Source: Symbiodinium natans
Lineage: Eukaryota; Sar; Dinophyceae; Suessiales; Symbiodiniaceae
Direction: 5' to 3'
NCBI GenBank assembly: GCA_905221605.1
Contig: CAJNDS010002251.1
Location: 237,501-301,500, forward strand
Length of the DNA: 64,000 bases
Positions 55,106-64,000 of the stretch are shown here, piece after piece. The notes under the pieces are model-generated. The model was not told the origin of the DNA. It did no database searches and saw only the letters and a list, made by a program, of their open reading frames with translations. The position numbers and the translations under genes are program-made. Position 1 is the first letter of the stretch. Every line of letters starts with the position of its first letter.

Positions 55106-57648
55106 TCACACGTGCTAGTTTCGGTGCGAGTTTGCGACAACGTGTTGATAGCACATGCGGAATGTTTCGAAAGACTGTCACAAAACACTTTCCAGTCATG
55201 GTGAATGCAATCAGTCATGACGTAGGTGTAGCTCTCAGAGTTCCTAAGGTCCTTGCCCCTAGACTCTCCATGTTTGTGATTGTGGTCACACCTATGAGCT
55301 GCCAGCCGCTGCATTGGAACAGAAGATGCAACGATCCATGCCTTCCTTAGTGGGAGTCCTTGGTGATCCAAGATCCCTAGCATGCATCCGTCGCAACGAT
55401 ACAGCTCAAGATCGTAATCCTGAATCAGCTTTTGCACTTCACCCCCCTTCCAATAATCACACTCTTTCGGGAGCTCAAAAGCAACCTGTGGTTTGAAAGT
55501 TTTCATTCTGCGCAAGAGAGACTTAAGCTGTTTCAACAGTTCAATGAACAAGCTTTGGTGTTGCTGCCATTTGGGGCTGTTAGGAGTCATTCTGTTCCAC
55601 GGACAACCACCCGTACACGGAAGCGACGCAAACACGAGAATCGGCTTAAATGCTCCCCCCTCGTCGCAGAGGGTATGGATGTGGGAAACAACCGACTTCA
55701 GCGTAGAGTCCTTAAGGGCGTTTTGTTGGTCCGTAACACGAATGATCTTACAACCCTGAGCAGCCGGACGCGCTTCACCCAAGCGACTATCGGGCGAACA
55801 ACAAAATTCAACGATGATTCGTTTGCAGCCCGACGGCCTCGAGAGATCTCGGGCAGGCGAAGCGGTGACGGCCGGCGCAGGCAGCCTGAAGTGGAGTTCT
55901 TTGAGTTTGTCTGTCTCGTCACTAGCAAGTGATTCTAGCGAGCGCGAGGAGTAAGCGACAATGGAAAAACGGGTTCCTGTAAAAGGCAAAACGCAGTGTA
56001 AGTTCCGGGGGTTAAAGACGAGAGCTTTGTTGTGTGTCGACACAGCACGACCTTTAAGGCGCTTGCCGTTGGGGCCAACTCTGACAATGGCACTATCAGA
56101 TGAAACACTAGGGTTCTCCAACCACAACTCTCCACCTTTAAAATCCCCAACACTGATTGCGAAGCTCATGCTGTCCTTAGCATTCCCATGGTCCTTGTGC
56201 ACAGAGGCACCAGTGCTGCTGCTGAGCAACACGGAATTCCAGGTGAAGTCTTGCGGAGCATGTGCTCGCACTACGCCGTTTAGGAACCTGGCAATCTGAG
56301 GCCACCGGCGGGTCGCCTTGGTCACCCCTTGCATGCCCCCGTAAGTCCATTGCCCAAAGATATGGTAGTAGCTGCGATTGTCAAGCTTAATCATCTTTCG
56401 CTTGGTTTTGTTTGGGTACATGATCTGAGCTACACGCAACAAAGCCTTAGTGCTGAAGTCACGGTCCTTGGTGAGCCCAGCTGCGATTGCGCAAGGATCG
56501 TCCAACGGCTTCACCACAGGGTGAGCATGAACGACTGGCTTGTTGATGAGATGAGCATCGGACTCGTGTGCCTTAGACTGGCGCCCCCCCTGAAGCGGGG
56601 CATCAACGTGCGCGATGAGCCTGAGTGCATGTTCCCATTTACCTCGGTCAGCGAAAGGTTTAGTAAAGATATCAGCTACTTGCTCTTTGGTGTCAACATT
56701 AATCATGTCGAAGAAGTTACGCTCAAACTGTTGTTTGATCCATGCAAACGATATACGCTGAGTCCGGTCGGTGTGACGTAGTTTTTCGCTGTCACCTTTG
56801 AGGAGAATAGTGATGGTAGCTTGGTTGTCCTCAAGGAGTTGAACAGCAAACTTGGGACTAAGATGAACCCTGAGGCCGTTTAAATCAGAAACGCTTCGTC
56901 CATCCGCCCTGCACTCACCATACCGGATCTCATCAAGTTCAGGATCAATTCGTGCGATGATGTCGTCTTCCCTTTGATTAGGTTTGGTTTTCGGCCTAGC
57001 TTGGTAGCTGGCGGTCCTACTCGCAACCTCACGCCACAGGAAAATCCAAAGACTGAGGCTGGGCAGACCTTGGGCACGAATACCTTGGTTGGCAGCCACA
57101 ACCTCACTCTCCGTGCTTGAAGTGGTGATGCTGGTCTGTTTCTTGGAAAAAGCATTTAGGGGAAAGTAAGTGTTGGGGCCTACCAAGTAAAGGGCACAGC
57201 CTGAAGTGGATTTACTGTCGTGGCTACCAGCATGGTCAGCATCGCAGAACATCCACAACTTACAATCCTGAATGCGATCCCCAATGAATCCCCTCATCCG
57301 AACTTCAAGAGAAGAGTTTATGTAACTGATCAACCTGTGCAAAGCAACGTCACAGTCGCGAGACCACTTGGTGACTCTGGATGCAAGTGCCTGAGTGGCG
57401 CGTAACAAGTCCCACCTGGCCATTCTCGCAGCGAACAAAACCTTCATGAGTACACGGCTAGCAATGGGTTGCAGCTTACCACTAGGTTCGTTGCTCTCCA
57501 AAACCTTTGCTACTCGATTCTCATGGAAAGGGGTCGCAACGTGTTTCAGGGATTTCTTGTCAACCTTGGCCAACTCACAGTACCTATCAACACAGGACAC
57601 CAAGAAATCTCGCATGTCGTAGTACACAACGTTCACGGGCACAGTCAT
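54946..57648 (-). CDS. RNase H, 2OG-Fe(II) dioxygenase-like and methyltransferase-like ORF (900 aa)
   Basis: Starts at ATG 57648, overlapping the upstream stop as ATGA. Residues 8-110 are the RT-RNase H connection. RNase H follows with CDADHAG (135-141), SSTESE (177-182), EDNQA (273-277) and VADIFTKP (324-331). Residues 425-570 look like a 2OG-Fe(II) oxygenase: HKD (484-486), GGELW (505-509), H551 and R560, closest in style to TET/JBP-type folds. Residues 608-825 look like a Rossmann methyltransferase: IIVEFCCSP (611-619), LPCTGG (676-681), ELPKECDYW (725-733). The last ~70 residues look out of frame. These accessory domains recur, as I recall, in dinoflagellate copia proteins; their chemistry is untested. 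Confidence 0.8.
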   Translation of the reverse strand: MTVPVNVVYYDMRDFLVSCVDRYCELAKVDKKSLKHVATPFHENRVAKVLESNEPSGKLQPIASRVLMKVLFAARMARWDLLRATQALASRVTKWSRDCDVALHRLISYINSSLEVRMRGFIGDRIQDCKLWMFCDADHAGSHDSKSTSGCALYLVGPNTYFPLNAFSKKQTSITTSSTESEVVAANQGIRAQGLPSLSLWIFLWREVASRTASYQARPKTKPNQREDDIIARIDPELDEIRYGECRADGRSVSDLNGLRVHLSPKFAVQLLEDNQATITILLKGDSEKLRHTDRTQRISFAWIKQQFERNFFDMINVDTKEQVADIFTKPFADRGKWEHALRLIAHVDAPLQGGRQSKAHESDAHLINKPVVHAHPVVKPLDDPCAIAAGLTKDRDFSTKALLRVAQIMYPNKTKRKMIKLDNRSYYHIFGQWTYGGMQGVTKATRRWPQIARFLNGVVRAHAPQDFTWNSVLLSSSTGASVHKDHGNAKDSMSFAISVGDFKGGELWLENPSVSSDSAIVRVGPNGKRLKGRAVSTHNKALVFNPRNLHCVLPFTGTRFSIVAYSSRSLESLASDETDKLKELHFRLPAPAVTASPARDLSRPSGCKRIIVEFCCSPDSRLGEARPAAQGCKIIRVTDQQNALKDSTLKSVVSHIHTLCDEGGAFKPILVFASLPCTGGCPWNRMTPNSPKWQQHQSLFIELLKQLKSLLRRMKTFKPQVAFELPKECDYWKGGEVQKLIQDYDLELYRCDGCMLGILDHQGLPLRKAWIVASSVPMQRLAAHRCDHNHKHGESRGKDLRNSESYTYVMTDCIHHDWKVFCDSLSKHSACAINTLSQTRTETSTCDFETTNTLVACEPPLASLHQRRCFSAGGHVVSPRPLFVRNIGPWQHWRTASTP

Positions 57649-60600
57649 GGAAGGGGTTTTCCCTGGCTGATAGATTCAGTGCTCTTGAACTTACTCTGTC
57701 GTGCTTCTCGTTTAGCTTCGGCTTTGGACCGCTTGGGCTTATAGCGCTTAGCTGCGAGAGCGTGAGAAAAGTCCTCGTCACTGACCTCAGCGATAGGGAA
57801 ATATGTTTTCCCAGTCCACCAACCTGATTGGTCCGCGGGGCCCCCCCGATTCAAGTCATCATGGATAGGGTCCCTGCCATCATCAAACACCGTGATTCGT
57901 TGACAGCTTATGTGGGGAAACTTCGACACGTCGTCCTGCGTAGGTACATAAAGTTTCCTACGAGGATAGATGTGATGCCTAACGACTGCAGCTAACTCAG
58001 CGTCGACCTCCCAAAAGTCCTCTTTGCGATTCGGCCGGACTTGGTAGTCGGCAGCTGGGCTAGCGTGCTTCTTGTCGAAGACGTAGGCGAATGGGTGGTC
58101 CTCCCGTGAAAGCTGGACCTGATTTTGCTCGACGTGATGACACCCGAAGTACCGTCCCAAGACCTCGGCTGGTTCCATGTCAATCACCTTAGCGATCAAC
58201 TCCCAACCCTTGTTGATTTTGTCTTGGGGGCCGGCCATCTTGAAGTCATCAACGTATACAACAAGCAACAAATCTAGTTCAGCATGGTAGAAAACAGAAT
58301 GCCAAATGTCGGGTAGAACTGCAGTAAAACCAACACTCTCTAACTGCTCGGTACAGTACCTTTCCCAAATACCGCCTGAGTCAGGGTGGCCGTACAAAGC
58401 GAGCCTGAGTGGGCAAACAGGATCTTCATACCCAGACCATTCTTTTGGCCATCTGTTTCGAGGAAGACGGACCCACGTTTCGATGCCTTTAAAAAGGGCT
58501 TGTGTATATGCAGCAATGCCATCAGCCTGCTGTTTCACGTACCCGGGTTGGCTACCAAACACATCGATGATTTTCCCGGCCTCCATACTAGCGGGGCTTG
58601 AACCTAGTTCGGCGAAAATGGCGCGATCGTGGTTTTCGTCCTGGACGTTGTTGCCCTGGAAAACACTACGACCCTTCCATTTCTTCTGGGGGTGCCCGTC
58701 CGGGAGTTCATCCCCCTTGACCGAACACAGTTCAAAGATTTTCCCGAAATGTGCCTTGACATTCTTGTGTTTGGCTTCCGCCGCAACATCCCGGTACTCT
58801 CGAACCTTCTTTTCGAGCCAGCAAGACTTGTCGGCAAGTTTCTTCCATTCTCGGTCCATGGCTTCTTTAGCAGCGGGAGTACTTTCGATCTCTTTAGGCC
58901 CGACAACCCTGGCAACCACAGCAAACATCTCACTCGCAACCTGACCAAGCTTGGCCCAGTACAAAGACGCCATGCGATCTCTATGGGGCTCAGGATCAGG
59001 TTCGGTGACGACAGGCATGGCCGGGGAATCTCTGAGGGCCTTGCGAGCATCCTCCTCGGCTTCACGAGCCTTCTTACGTTCGAATCTTTCAATGTCAGCC
59101 TCCCGTTGTGCCTTGGAATACATGTGCCAAAATTCCGAAGGGGTATCAGGTGGCCTTTTGGAACCTTTCTTATCCCTAACCAATCTCACCCCGTCCCAGT
59201 TGTACCCTTTTGGGACTTTCCTCCCATCAGGCATGGTCTTGGGGTCATGTCTTGGTAGGGTAGATGAGGCCTCGGGCCCGGTCGTTGCTTCTTTAGAAGA
59301 TCCAGGAGCATCCCCCCCCAGCCAGTCCTCCACAGCTCCGACATCTTCAGGAACATAGTCCTCGTTTTCCTTAGCCACTTGGTCCAAGTACTCGGACAAA
59401 CGATCCTTCAAATCGGAGCCGTCCAAATCAGGCACACCGGGCGGAGGCAAAGGCTCGTCCGGCGAATCCCCAGGCGGGGCGCGTGGTCCGGCACCATCTG
59501 TGCCTCCCCACGAGCAGTCCTGATCTGAGAGGGCCGGCTTGCGGAGGCTCTCCTGCAGTGCAAGCTGCTCCGACCTCATTGGGAACGTAAATTCCCCAGG
59601 CAACAACTCCATCCGCTTGGACCTCAGAATGGGGAAGTTTCCAATCTCGAACGCGAAGTCGCAGCCCTTGACAGGAGTGACAAGATATTCCTCCTTCCAA
59701 ATGAAGCCAGGCTGAATGTGATAACCAAGAAAGATTCCCTCAACACCAGTCGGCGCAAACTTAGAGTACGCAGGAATGTTCTGTTTGGGGTTGTTCCAGT
59801 ATAACACACGTGCACCAAAAGGAATCATTAACCCTAAAAAGGGTTCCCCATACCTGGCCTCCCAGGGAACAATTCCATTGTCAAACCTCTTAGTGGCGTT
59901 GAGGGCCATTGCGTGGTGTTGGGCGGCCAACAGCCAAAGCTTGTCGGGGAGACCCGCCTGAACAAGGTTGGAGCGGGTACCCTCCAGAATCGTCCGAATT
60001 TCTCTTTCGATTACCGACTTGTTGGTGTCCACATATTCGCGGGATGTAACATGTCGAACACCCAGGCTTTTGATAGCTGCATGAAGTTCAGGTGCGTTGT
60101 CGGAGTAGAAAACCCCAACTGTGTCTTCTTGACCTAGGAAATGAAGAAGGTCTTCATAACACTGATCGCTTGACTTAGTCGGAGAGGGGTAGACGTAACG
60201 AAATTTGGTGAACACGTCCTTAACAACAAGTGCGACCCTTTCGTCCTGGAACCCATGATCACGAAGGTCACGAGTGATGATATGGTCAACAGTGATGTGA
60301 TCCCCAAAGGCCTTTGACACAATGGTACTTGAGCCCCCCTTTTTGCGGGCTTGGGGAGCCAACATCTTTGCGCGCTGACATACCTCGCAGAACGGATTCT
60401 TGGGCCTGTGCGAGAACAAGTGCTCAACAGATTTGGCTTCAGCTTTCAGATCGGCCTCTGCAAGACTGCGGGCGATTCCTTCGTTGTCACTGTCAGGTTC
60501 AACATCGGGGTCTTCGAAGATAGTGAGGCTCAGGATTGGATTACCCTCCAGTCGGGCAACTTTGTTGTCAAGCTCCCTGACGTTCACTTTATCCTCAACC

Positions 60601-60892
60601 TTGACCCAAGAACCTTCCCTGAACAACCAAGTAGATCTGACTTCGCATTTTGGAAACCTTGGTGTGGCAGTACGAAACGTCTTTGGTTTGTGTCCGACAA
60701 TCAAGTACTTAGCATTTGGGTGCGAAACCCAACCTGGTCTTTTGAGCTTTTCTTTGGGAATGTCTATTGGCGGCACCTCATTTATGGCTGCTGAGATCTC
60801 AGGATCGGGGTGCTCGACCACTGGATCTCGGTCCTCTGCTGCTCCTGCGAAAGCCTCGGCCGGCCCTATTGGGCGGCAGATTTCTGAAAACC
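57645..60892 (-). CDS. Integrase and reverse transcriptase ORF
   Basis: No ATG is needed if entered by the -1 slip at 60887-60893; the first in-frame GTG is at 60821, from which residues are counted. Integrase: HLFSH then CEVC (134-148), D near 179, D241 in FYSDNAP, E272 in VIEREIRT. Reverse transcriptase: KGRSVFQGNN (716-725), ADGIAAYTQ (766-774) for the first catalytic Asp, YVDD (856-859). Residues 935-1010 insert a WEVD...RHH...WTGKT domain not found in ordinary copia RT. Ends TGA at 57645, inside the next start codon. Confidence 0.88.
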
Positions 60893-60893
60893 C
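60866..60893 (-). promoter_or_regulatory. Candidate -1 frameshift site, protease to integrase
   Basis: GAG GGT TTT in the protease frame forms the heptamer G GGT TTT (60893-60887), in the phase X XXY YYZ. The stop TAG is at 60868-60866. Ten bases downstream, CCGCCC AATA GGGCCGG can form a short hairpin. A -1 slip leads directly into the integrase frame. Confidence 0.55.
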
Positions 60894-62458
60894 TCGGACA
60901 GAATTGGCCGTCCGAGAGATCCTGAGGCTTCTTCGTTGGTACTTGGGGCGGCCATTGCTCCTCCCCCAAGGACAGGCACCATACCTCTCATTCTACACCT
61001 TAGTCTTTGACCATTGGGCGCAACGAAGTAAGGCGGCTTTTTGGGGTACCAATGGAACTCATAACCGTCCTCCATGCACCTTCTTCCAACAGAGCAAACA
61101 GGAGGAGTACTTGCGAGAACGTAGAACTCTAGCTCTTTGCCAAACTCCGGGAAGTCGATCCTGACCGATTTGTCACCCTTGACATTTCCGTTAGCAGTGA
61201 TGAGGTTTACTTGTCGAGTAGCATTGCCTATCGGCTCTTCGCCAAAGTACATAGCACGATCAGCTTCGCTGATGAGGTCCTCCTCGCTCCCCGTATCAGC
61301 AAGGAATTCTAAGGGCGTGGCGATTCCTGGACAGGCGATCTCTGAGCTCTCAACGACGTGCTTGCACATCCCACACATGAGAGAATCAGGCTCATCACAT
61401 TCTAAACGGCAGTCGGTTCTCTCTCCCCCCTCATGCCGGGCAAGGAGCATAGTGAGTTCCCTTGCGTTCCTAATTGCAACCTGAAGGTCATTGTTGTCAG
61501 GTTTGGGGCAATTTTCCGCATCGGCATAGCAAGTGTTGTACCTGCGAACTTTGTAGGAATGCTTGTACCCCTTCCCTTCAAAAGGAATTTCCCTGACTTT
61601 GGGCTTTTCACAAAACTTGACCTTCTTGTTTTGTTCTTTGATTTTGAACACAGTCTTGCCAGTCCATGGCGTCTTGTCGTTCGTCCCCCCTTTTCCCCCT
61701 TTCCAATCCCAACTCTCCTTTGCTGTGTAGGGAGCAACGGGAAGAGTCTTGATCACCTTGGCCGTACCTTTCAACTTTTCAAGAGCAACAGGGCATGACA
61801 TTTCAGGCTTGTACATAGTACTTCTGTAGTTCAGGTGATGTCGAATGGCTTCACCCCTTTTGAAATCCACTTCCCAGTAGTCCTTCTCTCCATCTTGTGG
61901 GTCATCTCCCTCGGGACGGATTGAGGCTGCAGCCGCAATCGAGATGCAGCATGCGGCTCTCCTGTCCTTCTCCTTAGAGCGACCACGGCTTGGCTTTCTG
62001 CGCGTTTGCGCAGGCGATGGAGACCTAGGTTTGTCTGGGTCCTTAGGAGCCGGGGCTGCGTTTTCACCACCTGTGGGAGCGGGGCTCGGTTCCCTATGCA
62101 AGAAACGGCACTTGTCTCCCCTGGTACATTTGCCTTTCTTCCAAAACGTGCATACCTGCTTCTTCTTCTGGGCGGTGCGAACAGGGGACTGCGAGCGTGG
62201 TTTGTGCGAGAACTTGCACTTGTCGCCCCTGGTACACTTACCCTTTTGAAAGTCGTAGCAAACTGGCTTTGGGCTTGGTGAACGGCTAGGTGATCTAGAC
62301 CTGGACGGGGTCCTAGAGCGAGATCTTGACTTCGAGTTGGATTGGCTACCGGCAGAGCGATCTCTTCCCCGGCCACTCCTTGACGGAGGGCGTTGCGGCC
62401 TTCCGCCTTCAAGAACAGGAGCTCCAAATTTGTCCCCATGTGACTTAGCGATTCTATC
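60866..62458 (-). CDS. CCCH-finger, WEVD/RHH domain and aspartic protease ORF
   Basis: The frame is open from 62458 after a TAG. An SR-rich stretch (62280-62340) precedes two tandem CCCH fingers (62096-62262), each C-X7-C-X5-C-X3-H, in the place of the usual CCHC knuckle. A DYWEVD...IRHH...WTGKT segment follows. The retroviral-type protease has LADTGSEEDLIS (DTG about 61295). Ends at TAG 60866, about 19 bases after a slippery heptamer. Confidence 0.82.
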   Translation of the reverse strand, partial: DRIAKSHGDKFGAPVLEGGRPQRPPSRSGRGRDRSAGSQSNSKSRSRSRTPSRSRSPSRSPSPKPVCYDFQKGKCTRGDKCKFSHKPRSQSPVRTAQKKKQVCTFWKKGKCTRGDKCRFLHREPSPAPTGGENAAPAPKDPDKPRSPSPAQTRRKPSRGRSKEKDRRAACCISIAAAASIRPEGDDPQDGEKDYWEVDFKRGEAIRHHLNYRSTMYKPEMSCPVALEKLKGTAKVIKTLPVAPYTAKESWDWKGGKGGTNDKTPWTGKTVFKIKEQNKKVKFCEKPKVREIPFEGKGYKHSYKVRRYNTCYADAENCPKPDNNDLQVAIRNARELTMLLARHEGGERTDCRLECDEPDSLMCGMCKHVVESSEIACPGIATPLEFLADTGSEEDLISEADRAMYFGEEPIGNATRQVNLITANGNVKGDKSVRIDFPEFGKELEFYVLASTPPVCSVGRRCMEDGYEFHWYPKKPPYFVAPNGQRLRCRMRGMVPVLGGGAMAAPSTNEEASGSLGRPILSEGFQKSAAQ

Positions 62459-64000
62459 CTATTCTTGCGCATCCTTTCACGGGTTAGCAAATCCCGAATG
62501 GACTTCAACAAGAACGCGTAGGAATGTGAGGCAGAACCTTCCTTGGCCCTATCATAGATCTCCAAGTCGTATTTCATCCTTGAGGACTTGCGGATTTGGC
62601 GGAGAAGGATGTCACGCAGAACCATTTCTTCTGGAACATGACTCATACCGGCAATGACTGACTCCCAATTGTGCAGGAATGTAGTCAAGTCGTCACTATG
62701 CAGTGTAACCTTCAAAAGGTCTTCTACTGAATAGAGCGACCCTACTTCTTCATTGGTTTTGAAGTACTGATCAAACATAAGCAACACCTGGCGTCCTCGT
62801 ACCGCACGTCCATGGACCGCCTCGGTTTCTTTGAAGGTGAGCACCTGTCGAGATAACTCTCCCTTGGCGACCTTGGTAAGCGCGGCTAGGATTTTGGTAT
62901 CCAGCGTGAGGAACTTTCCTGGTTCACGGAGCTTGTCATGATCAGCATCCTTCGCGTAAACCTCTAAAATCCAAGAGAAAGCTTCGTCTGGTCTGTCTGA
63001 GGCTGCCCTAACCGCTTCCCGAGTTGCTGTTTTCCACGCACGATACGTTTCGGGGTTGGGGAAGTCCGGCAAACGGATGTTCTCAGCCTCTTTGACCTTT
63101 GGCTTGTCATCTTCGCCGCCTTTGTCTCCCTTGAGGAGTTTGGCGGCTTCCAGCAACGCTTGTTGCGTCTGTGCGATTAAATCAACTCCAGTGGCTGCCG
63201 GACTAGCCGGCGTGCCCATTGGGGCCGCGAGACCAGACACTCCTCCACCTAAGCCAGTCGGGGGCACAGGGGTTCCCGGGGCTTGTGTTGGAGCTTGTGG
63301 CCCCGCTGGTGTGGCAGTAGTTACCGCACCACCAAAACCGGAAAACATTGCTCTTAGGCTGAGCGGGATCACGCTTGGCGATGAAAACTGAGGAGCTGTC
63401 GGCACATTAAGGCCGGCACTTTGCGGTACCGTTGCTGGGGTCACGGCCGGAGGGAACTGAGCTTGGGACGCAGTGTCCTGAGAAGCATTCCTGTCCTGCT
63501 CGAGTTTGAGCGCACGCTCAGCTGAGGAGAGTTCGTCCTGAAGAACATCATTTTGACGCCTCATTTCCTCTTCACTCTCGCGGGCAAGTAACCTATACTG
63601 CTGCATTGCCTGATCATGTTCCCTACCAAACCACTCTCCCACCTCATTGAGGGTTTGTGTTTTGTTCTCCTCTGCTTCTTCGATTAAAGTTGTTCGAAGT
63701 TGCGTGATCTGCGAACTAACGCTGGAAAAATGTTCCGTTTGGAAAGCGATGACTTGGTGTTGTTGTCGCAGCTCCGACACGAGATGGTGATTGGCTTCGA
63801 TAAACTGATATCGTTGTGTGGCAATCTCGGATTCGAGCTGTGCAACGATCTCCTCATGCTGTCGATTTGCTCGTTCTTCAACATTGGCGATTCTTTGATC
63901 ATGAGCATATTCGGCAGCCTGGCGGAACCTCTGGTGCCTGTTTTCTGCTTCAGTTTCAAGTTCACCGAGAAGCGATCTGGTTTGTTCCGGAGATTCACCG
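61831..64000 (-). CDS. Gag ORF, 5' truncated by the window end
   Basis: The frame is open through 64000, so the true start is outside. Charged coiled coil to about 63480, a Pro/Ala/Thr/Gly linker, then a gag core from LPDFPNPETYRAWK (about 63080) to LLTRERMRKNR (about 62465). Beyond 62460 the sensible frame is the -1 frame with the zinc fingers, so the last ~210 codons are out of frame. No slippery heptamer is visible there; a one-base loss in AATAGGATAG is an equal explanation. Confidence 0.8.
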   Translation of the reverse strand, partial: GESPEQTRSLLGELETEAENRHQRFRQAAEYAHDQRIANVEERANRQHEEIVAQLESEIATQRYQFIEANHHLVSELRQQHQVIAFQTEHFSSVSSQITQLRTTLIEEAEENKTQTLNEVGEWFGREHDQAMQQYRLLARESEEEMRRQNDVLQDELSSAERALKLEQDRNASQDTASQAQFPPAVTPATVPQSAGLNVPTAPQFSSPSVIPLSLRAMFSGFGGAVTTATPAGPQAPTQAPGTPVPPTGLGGGVSGLAAPMGTPASPAATGVDLIAQTQQALLEAAKLLKGDKGGEDDKPKVKEAENIRLPDFPNPETYRAWKTATREAVRAASDRPDEAFSWILEVYAKDADHDKLREPGKFLTLDTKILAALTKVAKGELSRQVLTFKETEAVHGRAVRGRQVLLMFDQYFKTNEEVGSLYSVEDLLKVTLHSDDLTTFLHNWESVIAGMSHVPEEMVLRDILLRQIRKSSRMKYDLEIYDRAKEGSASHSYAFLLKSIRDLLTRERMRKNRIESLSHMGTNLELLFLKAEGRNALRQGVAGEEIALPVANPTRSQDLALGPRPGLDHLAVHQAQSQFATTFKRVSVPGATSASSRTNHARSPLFAPPRRRSRYARFGRKANVPGETSAVSCIGNRAPLPQVVKTQPRLLRTQTNLGLHRLRKRAESQAVVALRRRTGEPHAASRLRLQPQSVPREMTHKMERRTTGKWISKGVKPFDIT

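Larger units (their letters stand above)
50870..64000 (-). mobile_element. Ty1/copia-type retroelement with accessory enzyme domains, 5' end outside the window
   Basis: Order on minus is gag, CCCH fingers, protease, integrase, reverse transcriptase, RNase H, the copia order. Two further enzyme-like modules follow before the 3' end. Five consecutive ORFs each lie one frame back (-1) from the previous one. No telomeric tract interrupts 51-64 kb, so the insertion may be recent. Confidence 0.85.

Noticed and set aside
54493-62657. Plus-strand ORFs up to 254 aa opposite the pol genes
   Set aside because: Shadows of integrase, reverse transcriptase and protease frames.

Overview
The window looks like nuclear DNA of a dinoflagellate. 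The grounds are a Ty1/copia-type retroelement with domains I know from Symbiodinium-like dinoflagellates, TTTAGGG-type telomeric repeats, many very short exons on one strand, occasional GC and GA splice donors, and TIR-bounded repeats acting as introns. The species cannot be read from the sequence. No rRNA, tRNA or CRISPR array was seen.

Region 1-46.4 kb. At first sight this is junk: about a hundred blocks of TTTAGGG / CCCTAAA and variants, spaced every 100-400 bp, with almost no long ORF. Read on the minus strand, however, the 80-140 bp GC-rich islands between the blocks behave as exons. They are open, begin after AG, end at GT (sometimes GC or GA), and join in consistent phase over long runs. 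On the plus strand most islands have CCCTAAA on their left and TTTAGGG on their right, so in gene orientation introns tend to start GTTTAGGG and end in CCCTAAA-type sequence plus AG. I model ten multi-exon minus-strand genes or gene segments plus isolated exons. Likely stop codons are at 923, 5752, 18563, 26562 and 45304. Functions are mostly unrecognised; several exons encode hydrophobic helices. Many exons are open in more than one frame, so exact frames and boundaries are provisional.

The introns also hold short (90-160 bp) TIR-bounded elements, named here families A-H. Family A makes 3-bp target duplications and one copy is nested in a family B element. One family C copy is exactly an intron (19785-19940). 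Telomeric units have been inserted into several of these elements.

Region 46.4-50.9 kb. A 2.1-kb AT-rich block with C-run inverted ends carries ~260-bp tandem repeats and a large CCAAAA/TTTTGG palindrome. It is followed by more telomeric tracts and two TIR elements.

Region 50.9-64 kb. Minus-strand Ty1/copia-type retroelement, open at the window end. Order: coiled-coil gag, two CCCH fingers, aspartic protease, integrase, reverse transcriptase, RNase H, 2OG-Fe(II) dioxygenase-like domain, methyltransferase-like domain, then an ORF with SGNH-like, Tpt1/KptA-like and zinc-ribbon parts. The ORFs step one frame each time; one junction has a canonical -1 slippery heptamer and another an ATGA stop-start overlap.
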